The notes beneath the pieces were generated by a model that saw nothing but the letters and a program-made list of their open reading frames with translations, was not told where the DNA came from and did no database searches. A DNA stretch of 5,933 nt. Source: an uncultured Treponema sp. Lineage in GTDB: Bacteria; Spirochaetota; Spirochaetia; Treponematales; Treponemataceae. Made by a program: the position numbers and the translations under genes. Where the stretch lies: NCBI GenBank assembly GCA_946538875.1, contig CAMNHD010000113.1:1-5933 (forward strand), given 5' to 3'. Below are positions 1-5,248 of the stretch, one piece after another. Numbering within the stretch: the first letter of the stretch is position 1; the number at the start of each line of letters is the position of its first letter.

Positions 1-623
1 CCTGCCTCTGCATCCGAGTTTCTGATCCATGTGCTGATTGTTTTTCCGTTTATTTCCAGTTCCACAGCGGTGGTTGCTTCTGTGTCGGGGTATAGCCAGG
101 TGGTGAGAGGTCCTGCTTCGTAATACGAGCCTGCATCAATGTTGAGGCTGTCTATGAGACTTGCCATGAATGCTGTGCATGAGTCCTGATTTTTTGGCGA
201 AGTCCATGCCATCAGGAGTACTGTTCCTTGTTTCTGCGGGAGGGATGCCGTCAGTGCAAATCCGCTCTGGTCAGTGCCGTTTATTTTTCCCTTGAACATT
301 GCCATGACGCAGTCCTGGTTGCGCCATACAAAATCTTCTGTCTCGTACTCAAGCTTAAGGGATTCAAGGCTTTTTTCCATTGCCTGCGAGGCGTTCTCGT
401 AACGGGTTGAAGGCCATGTGCGCAGAAGTGCCTGTACTGGAACTATGCTGCTCTGGAGAAGAAAAGAGGTGCCTGTCTGGTCACTTTCTGCTATGGAAAA
501 ACCTTCTGGAAAATCTATCGAGGCGTCCTGCAGATTTCCGAAGCTTACACGGTTTGCAAAGAGAGGAAGTGATAGTATCGCGGCAAAAAACAGGGCCACA
601 GTGCTTTTGTTCAGTCTAGCCAT
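1..623 (-). CDS. Exported protein of unknown function (partial, C-terminus off the left edge)
   Basis: An uninterrupted minus-strand reading frame of 207 codons runs from ATG at 623 to the window edge, so the C-terminus is missing. The N-terminus is a clear signal peptide: K6, a hydrophobic stretch at about residues 8-22, and a likely cleavage after LFA (residues 21-23). No lipobox cysteine is visible, so I expect a periplasmic or outer-membrane-associated soluble protein. The mature part starts with a mixed alpha/beta region, about residues 29-165 (IDFPEGFSI, then an amphipathic helix at 78-92, then TVLLMAW). This recalls DcrB/PsbP-like folds, but I cannot confirm that. A second segment begins near residue 170 (GPLTTWLYPD) and is cut off. 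The start is supported by AAGGTGG at 629-635, five bases upstream. It lies 134 bases downstream of the CPBP gene on the same strand and could share its transcript. I do not recognise the family, and I assign no function. Confidence 0.8.
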   Translation of the reverse strand, partial: MARLNKSTVALFFAAILSLPLFANRVSFGNLQDASIDFPEGFSIAESDQTGTSFLLQSSIVPVQALLRTWPSTRYENASQAMEKSLESLKLEYETEDFVWRNQDCVMAMFKGKINGTDQSGFALTASLPQKQGTVLLMAWTSPKNQDSCTAFMASLIDSLNIDAGSYYEAGPLTTWLYPDTEATTAVELEINGKTISTWIRNSDAEA

Positions 624-628
624 TGGAA

Positions 629-635
629 CCACCTT
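629..635 (-). promoter_or_regulatory. Ribosome binding site of the exported protein
   Basis: Read on the minus strand this is AAGGTGG, five bases before the ATG at 623. It is a good Shine-Dalgarno match and fixes the start directly in front of the signal peptide. A possible 6-bp stem (GGGCTT pairing with AAGCCC) lies just upstream in the leader and could affect access to the site, but its loop is long and the structure is uncertain. Confidence 0.6.
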
Positions 636-681
636 GGGGCTTGTCTGGAAGAATTATTTCTGAAGAAAGCCCTCTACTTAT

Positions 682-690
682 ATTTTAACA
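682..690 (-). promoter_or_regulatory. Candidate extended -10 promoter for the exported protein
   Basis: On the minus strand the bases read TGTTAAAAT, which fits an extended -10 (TGn followed by TAAAAT, 5 of 6 to TATAAT). No good -35 is visible 16-18 bases upstream, which extended -10 promoters can tolerate. Transcription would start near 675 and give a leader of about 50 bases. The region is AT-rich, so a chance match is possible. Confidence 0.3.
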
Positions 691-757
691 TCTTTGACTG
701 CATTTTGGATACAGTTTTTATCTTCTGCGGCCGATTCTGCCGTAAAAAGTGGAGGAG

Positions 758-1441
758 TCAGCCAAGAATGGAGAAAATTACCATGCTCAGGTTGTATACA
801 AAGTGGGCTGCTGTACCTGCCGCTATTCCTCCTGACTTTCTTTTGCAGAGCCTTAGCGCCGCACCGCAGGCAAATGCGTTCACGACGGCCATGATGCCCA
901 TGTAGCGGTGGGAGAAGGCAAATACCATCATCACGGAGAGTTCGATAATCCAGTGTATCTTGGGATGGTCCTGTGCAAAAATCAGGAGTGTGTCCGGAAA
1001 GAAGAGTCTGTACATTGTCTCCTCGTAAAAGGCGGAGACGGCTATGTTGAGCGTGATGAATATCCATCCGGCAATGGTTGCCGGGGCTACGGAACCTGGA
1101 GCCGAGCGGATAAGCGCTATGCCGTTCTGGGCCATCAGCATGACGAACACCTGTATGACTGCATAGATGAGCATAAGGAGGCCAAGTGTTATTGATGACC
1201 ATTTAAGTCCGCTGATAAGGAGGGAAAACTTATTGTTCCCGGAAGCGTTTTGACCGCCCAGGTACCAGTTCTGGAACACGATGCAGCCTGCGGCGGCAAG
1301 CTTCATCATTGTGCGCCAGGAAAAGGTCATGGCACCTGCAAGTGCATCGGACCCGGCCTGGGATTCGCCTACAAGTAGCGGTGGAAGTCCTAAAAAGAGA
1401 AAAAGTATGATAAATTCAAAGAAAAGATATTTTTTTTTCAT
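758..1441 (-). CDS. CPBP family intramembrane metalloprotease (CAAX protease / Abi)
   Basis: A complete 227-residue, strongly hydrophobic protein with several predicted membrane helices (about residues 5-24, 81-108, 122-138, 163-178, 180-196 and 205-225). The CPBP signature is intact: EETMYR with the glutamate pair at E140-E141 and R145, FAFSH with H178, a glycine-bearing helix NAFACG at 188-193, and HFVYN with H213 and N217. In this family the glutamates and histidines form the active site of Rce1-like glutamic/metalloproteases in the membrane. Bacterial members include bacteriocin-immunity proteins and regulators, so the substrate here is unknown. The length is typical. The ATG at 1441 lies directly before the first membrane helix but has no visible Shine-Dalgarno site; the predicted leader is only about 10-15 bases. 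The gene diverges from the PilZ gene across a 53-base spacer. Family assignment is firm; biological role is open. Confidence 0.9.
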   Translation of the reverse strand: MKKKYLFFEFIILFLFLGLPPLLVGESQAGSDALAGAMTFSWRTMMKLAAAGCIVFQNWYLGGQNASGNNKFSLLISGLKWSSITLGLLMLIYAVIQVFVMLMAQNGIALIRSAPGSVAPATIAGWIFITLNIAVSAFYEETMYRLFFPDTLLIFAQDHPKIHWIIELSVMMVFAFSHRYMGIMAVVNAFACGAALRLCKRKSGGIAAGTAAHFVYNLSMVIFSILG

Positions 1442-1449
1442 ATAAACTA

Positions 1450-1458
1450 TGCTATTAT
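1450..1458 (+). promoter_or_regulatory. Candidate extended -10 promoter for the PilZ operon
   Basis: TGCTATTAT matches an extended -10 (TGn plus TATTAT, 5 of 6). A second TATTAT is at 1461-1466. The -35 position would fall inside the start of the CPBP gene, in an A/T run with no good hexamer. A transcript from here would begin near 1465-1473 and have a leader of about 20-30 bases before the TTG start at 1495. It overlaps the opposing -10 elements, so the two promoters could compete. Confidence 0.4.
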
Positions 1459-1488
1459 TATATTATAGAAAAACATGCGCGAGGTCAA
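1457..1488 (-). promoter_or_regulatory. Sigma70-like promoter for the CPBP gene
   Basis: On the minus strand TTGACC (1483-1488, 5 of 6 to the -35 consensus) is followed by two perfect TATAAT hexamers, at 1462-1467 (spacer 15) and 1457-1462 (spacer 20). Neither spacer is the ideal 17, but the in-register TAATAT between them gives exactly 17. Transcription would start around 1450-1455, leaving a leader of about 10-15 bases before the ATG at 1441. The -35 overlaps the ribosome binding site of the divergent PilZ gene. Confidence 0.5.
1481..1484 (+). promoter_or_regulatory. Ribosome binding site deciding the TTG start of the PilZ gene
   Basis: GAGG lies ten bases before TTG at 1495. No ATG or GTG in this frame precedes a better placed site, and starting at 1495 puts the membrane anchor at the extreme N-terminus, as expected for such proteins. 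The match is short and the spacing slightly long, so initiation is probably modest. Confidence 0.45.
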
Positions 1489-1494
1489 TTTATT

Positions 1495-2769
1495 TTGAAT
1501 GTATTTATTTCGCTGGTAATTTTAGCAGGGCTTCTCTTAGTCGCAGGCTGGCTGTATTCAGCTAATGCGGAGAAGATAAAATTCTTTACAACCGGCTTGG
1601 ATTCAAATTTCAAGATACGTGAAATCAGTGTCCTGTGGAAGCTGGCAAAGGAGTGTCATCTGGATAACCCGATTGCGCTCTACGTTTCTGTGCCTGCGTT
1701 GAATGACTGTATCTCAAAGATAGTGATGAAGGCCCGCGCTGACAATACAGAAAAAAGTTACAAGGTGCAGCAGTTTTTGACAAGGCTCTATAAGTACCGT
1801 ACCCGTATTGCGCTTGACAAGGCTGACGGAAAGGGGTTGTCCGATACTCATTATCTTGCGGAGGGGCAGAGGCTCCGCATTATTCTTCCTGGAAAAGGTG
1901 TCTTTGCCTCTTCACTGGTGTGCAACAGTCACGAACTTATAATTCCCCTGCCATATCAGAAGAACAAGAATAATAACGGAACAACCGTACTTGAAGGCGA
2001 GGAGTGGGAGGGCAAGGCAATTTCCGTGTACCTTTGGAGGGCCGGGGATGCCTGTTACGCTTTTGATACTTCGGTGTTTACATCAGGGACATTCAGAGGC
2101 AGAAACTGTCTCTGTATCCAGCACAGCGACAGGCTTGACCGCGCACAGAAACGTCAGTCGGTTAGATGCAAGTGCGAGATTTATGCGCAGATGTACATGA
2201 TAAAAAGCGAGGTTGTTGACTATAATATCGTAGACCAGGACCCTGGCTACCGCTGTCTTCTGGAAGACATAAGCGAGGACGGTGCCCTGATCCGCATCGG
2301 TGGCAAGGGAAAAGTCAATGTGCAGATAAAACTGCAGTTTACTATCAACGAATCTTTTGTTATGATGTACGGTATAGTGCGGGCTGTGGAGTACAACAAG
2401 GCTCTTGATCAGTCAAGGCTTCATTTTGAGTGCATCCATATTGATCCGCCGATGAAGAATGCTATACTATCGTATGTGTATAACGTGATACCTCAGGATC
2501 AAAAGGATATCAATGAGGCTATCATGCAGACTGAAAGTGATAGTCTTGCCGATGCCGTGGAGGGGGAAGCAGAACCGGAGACGGATGAATCTGTTTCCAC
2601 TGGAATGGACAATCCTGCAGAGTCTAAGCAGGATGGTGAAAAATCTGTTCCAGCGGATAACACTAATCTTCCTCTGGAGGCGCAGAAAGAGGCGGAAAAA
2701 ACTACCGATTCTGCTACTGAAAATCCGCAGAACAAGGAGGCGGGTGATGATGAAAAAAAGCAGTCGTAA
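1495..2769 (+). CDS. Membrane-anchored PilZ domain protein, predicted c-di-GMP receptor
   Basis: A 424-residue protein starting at TTG. Residues 3-22 form one membrane helix; K27 and K29 follow it, so the positive-inside rule places the rest in the cytoplasm. Residues about 40-110 are helical and charged. Residues about 120-210 (starting GQRLRIILPG) look like the beta-rich YcgR-N/PilZN domain that precedes PilZ in flagellar-brake type proteins. The PilZ domain spans about 215-335 and has both ligand motifs: RQSVR (R220, R224) and DISEDG (D258, S260, G263), matching RxxxR and (D/N)xSxxG. It should therefore bind cyclic di-GMP. Residues about 340-424 are a low-complexity, acidic, Ser/Thr/Pro-rich tail, probably disordered. 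The last 23 bases overlap the next gene, which suggests translational coupling. The PilZ call is firm. The partner and output are unknown; the neighbours suggest an envelope or DNA-uptake role, which is inference only. Confidence 0.88.
   Translation: MNVFISLVILAGLLLVAGWLYSANAEKIKFFTTGLDSNFKIREISVLWKLAKECHLDNPIALYVSVPALNDCISKIVMKARADNTEKSYKVQQFLTRLYKYRTRIALDKADGKGLSDTHYLAEGQRLRIILPGKGVFASSLVCNSHELIIPLPYQKNKNNNGTTVLEGEEWEGKAISVYLWRAGDACYAFDTSVFTSGTFRGRNCLCIQHSDRLDRAQKRQSVRCKCEIYAQMYMIKSEVVDYNIVDQDPGYRCLLEDISEDGALIRIGGKGKVNVQIKLQFTINESFVMMYGIVRAVEYNKALDQSRLHFECIHIDPPMKNAILSYVYNVIPQDQKDINEAIMQTESDSLADAVEGEAEPETDESVSTGMDNPAESKQDGEKSVPADNTNLPLEAQKEAEKTTDSATENPQNKEAGDDEKKQS
2734..2740 (+). promoter_or_regulatory. 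Strong ribosome binding site of the HEAT-like protein
   Basis: AAGGAGG is a perfect Shine-Dalgarno core, six bases before ATG at 2747 and nine before the second ATG at 2750. It lies inside the coding sequence for the PilZ protein's tail and decides the start, although the reading frame is open much further upstream. Confidence 0.85.
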
Positions 2770-3934
2770 GATTTGCGTGATACTTGCAGTTTTAGCCGTG
2801 GCGATTTCACCTCTGGCGGCGGCCGGACTAAAGCAGTATGAGATTGACTATATCAAGGGCGACATCAAGGCAAAGGCTGCGGCGGTGGAGCAGGCGGGCC
2901 TTGCGCAGGATAATGAGCTGCCGATGCAGGCGCTTAACATGGCGCTTTCCGTAAGCGACACTCTTTCCCGTGATCCGGAACTGGATGCACTGGTGGTTTC
3001 CGCGGTTGGAGCAATCAGCCGTACAAATCCGTCTGAAAACAGTGTAATCGCCGCAAAACTGGGTGAAACATTCAAGAAATTCAATGACGACCCGGTGAGG
3101 CTTGCTGTTCTCAGGAAGTTCTATGACTTTCCCTCTGCCGCAAACACTTCTCTTGTCAATGCCTATGTCACGGAGCGTATGCAGCTGGTGACCGTGGCTG
3201 GTCAGAAGGAGCAGATGGACGATGTTCTGCTGAGTTCAATCACATATCTGGGACGGCATGGCAACAATTCCACATTCAGCATCCTCTTTATTGCCGATCT
3301 TCTGGGAATCTGGCAGGAACAGAAAGAGCTCCTCCGGGCCACCTACACACCTCTTGCAAATAATTGTGAGAATGAAATCCTCAGCATACTCTCGAATGTT
3401 GATATGTCAAAAAAATTGGAGATTTTGGAGATAACTTCGCAGAGTGACTCTTTTTCCCAGAAAATTTGTGCGGAAGTTGCCGAAAATGCCTTTTCAGCCT
3501 CTATATATAATATAGGGGAAATGACAGACATATCACAGGCACAGGTTGAAGTCCAGATGGCCGCTCTCCAGACTATCTCCGACACGCAGTGGACAAGGGC
3601 CGCTTCTATGGCTACGGATTATTTTGACATTGCCCGTCAGGAATACGAACTCAATCTGCTGACCCCGGAGCAGTTTTCCGGAATAATTGAAAATATTGCT
3701 TCGGTTGCTTCTTCTGAAACTGGTCAGGTCTTGTCTTCTTATCTGGATTTTCTCAACAAGAGCATGGAATCCAAGGATGCTCCTGTTGAAGCCGTTGTGC
3801 TTTCCGTTATCAAAGCATTAGGAGGCTTGGGCGACAAGGCTGCCTTTGACTACCTTCTTTACGTGACATATCTGGATTACCCGGAGCCGGTGGTAAAAGC
3901 GGCAAGGGATGCCCTTGCTAAGTTGAAGTGGTAA
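2747..3934 (+). CDS. Exported alpha-helical (HEAT-repeat-like) protein
   Basis: From ATG at 2747 this is 395 residues (394 if the adjacent ATG at 2750 is used). The frame is open back to 2513, but the upstream part is Arg/Lys-rich shadow sequence of the PilZ gene, and the ribosome binding site at 2734-2740 marks the true start. Residues 3-8 are basic, 10-21 hydrophobic, and cleavage is likely after AAA at 24-26, so the protein should be exported to the periplasm. The mature part is almost all amphipathic helices. Paired-helix units resembling HEAT/ARM repeats are clearest at about 78-125, 156-200 and 345-395, the last with DYPEPVVKAARDALAKL. Such solenoids usually act as protein-binding scaffolds, and no catalytic motif is visible. 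It overlaps the PilZ gene by 23 bases and comEC by 7, so coordinated expression is likely. I do not recognise a named family. Confidence 0.82.
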   Translation: MMKKSSRKICVILAVLAVAISPLAAAGLKQYEIDYIKGDIKAKAAAVEQAGLAQDNELPMQALNMALSVSDTLSRDPELDALVVSAVGAISRTNPSENSVIAAKLGETFKKFNDDPVRLAVLRKFYDFPSAANTSLVNAYVTERMQLVTVAGQKEQMDDVLLSSITYLGRHGNNSTFSILFIADLLGIWQEQKELLRATYTPLANNCENEILSILSNVDMSKKLEILEITSQSDSFSQKICAEVAENAFSASIYNIGEMTDISQAQVEVQMAALQTISDTQWTRAASMATDYFDIARQEYELNLLTPEQFSGIIENIASVASSETGQVLSSYLDFLNKSMESKDAPVEAVVLSVIKALGGLGDKAAFDYLLYVTYLDYPEPVVKAARDALAKLKW

Positions 3935-5238
3935 GCAAAGTCTTTAAACTTATACAGAATCCTTTTGTACTGGCCGCGTTTTTTACTGCGGTGATGGTTT
4001 ATGCGTTCAAGGTTCCCCTGAGATATGACGCTCTGCCTGATGTCCCTCTCAGGGCTGCCTCAATCCGCTGGGTAGAAGGCTGCGTTCATTCTTCACCTGC
4101 CGTGACAAGCTCCGGAAAGTGGTATTCTGTCACACTGGAGCTTAAAAGCGCTTACGGTTACCCTGGAGATTTTTCTCTTCCTGAACATATCTCCTCTGGT
4201 TCTGATTCTATGATAGAATGTTCCGCCAGGGGTATACTTCCCTTAAGAATCAGTGCCTCATTGGTTGAGTCCCTTTATCCGGGGCGGCTTTACTCAAAAA
4301 GCCGGACAAAATCCCTTTTGGTTGAAACCGGGGAGCTAGTGCGCTGCGGTGGCCGTTGGAATCCAGATATGAATGCATTTTACGTGGATTCTGCGGAAGC
4401 TCTTGGCCAAAGTCCCGGCCTGTATGGAAAACTGTGCCATTTCCGCGCCCTGCTGCGTCTGAACTTTAAACGCCTGATGTATTCCTGGGGCAAGGCTGGT
4501 GCGCTGGTAATCTCGCTTTTGTCCGGCTCAAGGGAATACCTTGGTGATGACATAAAGGATGCCTTTAGAACTGCAGGCCTTTCTCATATCCTTGCTCTCA
4601 GCGGTATGCATCTTTCGTTTTTTTCCGGCTTGAGTGCCAGTGTCACTGGTGGGGTTTTTGGAAAGAAGTTTGTCGGAATCGCAAGACTTATAGGAGTGAG
4701 CCTTTTTGTGTGGTTTGCAGGCCTTTCTCCATCTCTTTTCAGGGCACTTCTTTGCTCTCTGATCTCACTGCTTTGTTCCGCACTTTACCTGAAAGAGACA
4801 AGTTTTTTGGAAGTGCTGTCGCTTTCATTTCTGCTTCATACGGCATTGATTCCTGCAGATACACAGTCACTTGCGTTTATTCTGTCATACGGTGCCCTTG
4901 CCGGCATACTTGTGCTTGCAGACATTCTCAATCTGATGATAGTACGCTTTGTCCCGCCTGGAATTTCATCTCCGCTCTCTGCCTCCATTGCAGCTCAGAC
5001 TGCGACTGCACCGGTCAGTGCGCTTGTGTTCGGAACTGTAACGCCGGTAGGAATACTTGCATCAGTTGTAGTCTCGCCTTTGGTAAGTCTTTTTCTGACA
5101 GTCTCACTTGTTTTTATAATTTTATCGCTTTGCGCACCTTTTCTTTCACCCGTGTTTAGTTGTATAATAGGAGCAGTTTATTCAGTAATAGAGTTTTTGG
5201 TAAAGACTTTTGCCAAGGTTCCTCCTATTGCTTTTTAG
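3928..5238 (+). CDS. comEC: ComEC/Rec2-type DNA uptake channel protein, short form without nuclease domain
   Basis: A 436-residue polytopic membrane protein. One membrane helix lies near residues 12-27, then a soluble region at about 40-160 corresponding to the extracytoplasmic OB-fold (DUF4131-like) domain. The Competence domain spans about 185-430 with several membrane helices and its conserved motifs: GLSHILALSGMHL (217-229), GLSPSLFRALL (265-275), FILSYGALAGI (317-327) and a final QTATAPVSALVFG (357-369). In model species ComEC carries transforming DNA across the inner membrane. B. subtilis ComEC is about 776 residues and ends in a metallo-beta-lactamase domain; that domain is absent here, and ksgA follows at once. 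The start must be GTG at 3928, because an in-frame TAA lies at 3919-3921 and the next ATG (3994) would remove the first helix. It overlaps the preceding gene by 7 bases and has only a weak ribosome binding site, so translation is probably coupled. Family call is firm; active DNA uptake is unproven. Confidence 0.88.
   Translation: MVSKVFKLIQNPFVLAAFFTAVMVYAFKVPLRYDALPDVPLRAASIRWVEGCVHSSPAVTSSGKWYSVTLELKSAYGYPGDFSLPEHISSGSDSMIECSARGILPLRISASLVESLYPGRLYSKSRTKSLLVETGELVRCGGRWNPDMNAFYVDSAEALGQSPGLYGKLCHFRALLRLNFKRLMYSWGKAGALVISLLSGSREYLGDDIKDAFRTAGLSHILALSGMHLSFFSGLSASVTGGVFGKKFVGIARLIGVSLFVWFAGLSPSLFRALLCSLISLLCSALYLKETSFLEVLSLSFLLHTALIPADTQSLAFILSYGALAGILVLADILNLMIVRFVPPGISSPLSASIAAQTATAPVSALVFGTVTPVGILASVVVSPLVSLFLTVSLVFIILSLCAPFLSPVFSCIIGAVYSVIEFLVKTFAKVPPIAF
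5115..5168 (+). promoter_or_regulatory. Candidate internal promoter(s) for ksgA within comEC
   Basis: Two perfect TATAAT hexamers, at 5115-5120 and 5163-5168, occur in the last 130 bases of comEC. CTGACA at 5095-5100 is a fair -35 for the first, but the spacer is only 14. The second has no clear -35. Either could give the housekeeping ksgA gene a separate transcript. They lie in AT-rich codons for hydrophobic residues, so chance occurrence is quite possible. Confidence 0.25.
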
Positions 5239-5243
5239 AGGAG
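5237..5243 (+). promoter_or_regulatory. Ribosome binding site of ksgA overlapping the comEC stop
   Basis: AGAGGAG begins within the TAG stop codon of comEC (5236-5238) and lies five bases before the ATG at 5249. Ribosomes ending comEC translation would release directly on the ksgA initiation region, which favours coupled translation. Confidence 0.8.
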
Positions 5244-5248
5244 TCGTT

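Larger units (their letters stand above)
624..757. other. Intergenic spacer between the two minus-strand genes
   Basis: This 134-base spacer separates the CPBP stop codon (758-760) from the downstream exported-protein gene. I see no convincing rho-independent terminator. There is a short CGGC/GCCG pairing near 737-752, but it is weak and has no following T-run on the minus strand. Read-through from the CPBP gene is therefore possible. An extended -10-like element at 682-690 could give the downstream gene its own promoter. The plus-strand frames that cross this spacer have no ribosome binding site and look like chance. Confidence 0.5.

Noticed and set aside
228..663. Three plus-strand open frames of 60-81 codons at the left end
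   Set aside because: They lie opposite the exported-protein gene, which has a signal peptide and a ribosome binding site. None of the plus-strand frames has comparable support.
638..673. Possible terminator or structured leader from GGGCTT/AAGCCC pairing
   Set aside because: The stem is six base pairs with a loop of about 24 bases and has no T-run, so it is not a credible terminator. It is mentioned only as a possible leader structure.
678..1202. A 174-codon minus-strand frame overlapping the CPBP gene
   Set aside because: It lies inside and beyond the CPBP gene in another frame, has no recognisable motif, and its composition is that of a shadow frame. The CPBP frame has all family motifs.
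2513..2746. Upstream extension of the HEAT-like protein reading frame by 78 codons inside the PilZ gene
   Set aside because: The extension is Arg/Lys-rich shadow sequence with no ribosome binding site at 2513, and it would bury the signal peptide. AAGGAGG at 2734-2740 supports the start at 2747.
2499..2810. A 103-codon minus-strand frame opposite the PilZ tail
   Set aside because: Its serine-rich content is the complement of the low-complexity acidic tail and the start of the next gene. No ribosome binding site or family feature is evident.
4710..5159. A 149-codon plus-strand frame within comEC
   Set aside because: It is a cysteine- and serine-rich shadow of the membrane-protein coding sequence. 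The comEC frame carries the conserved Competence motifs over the same bases.
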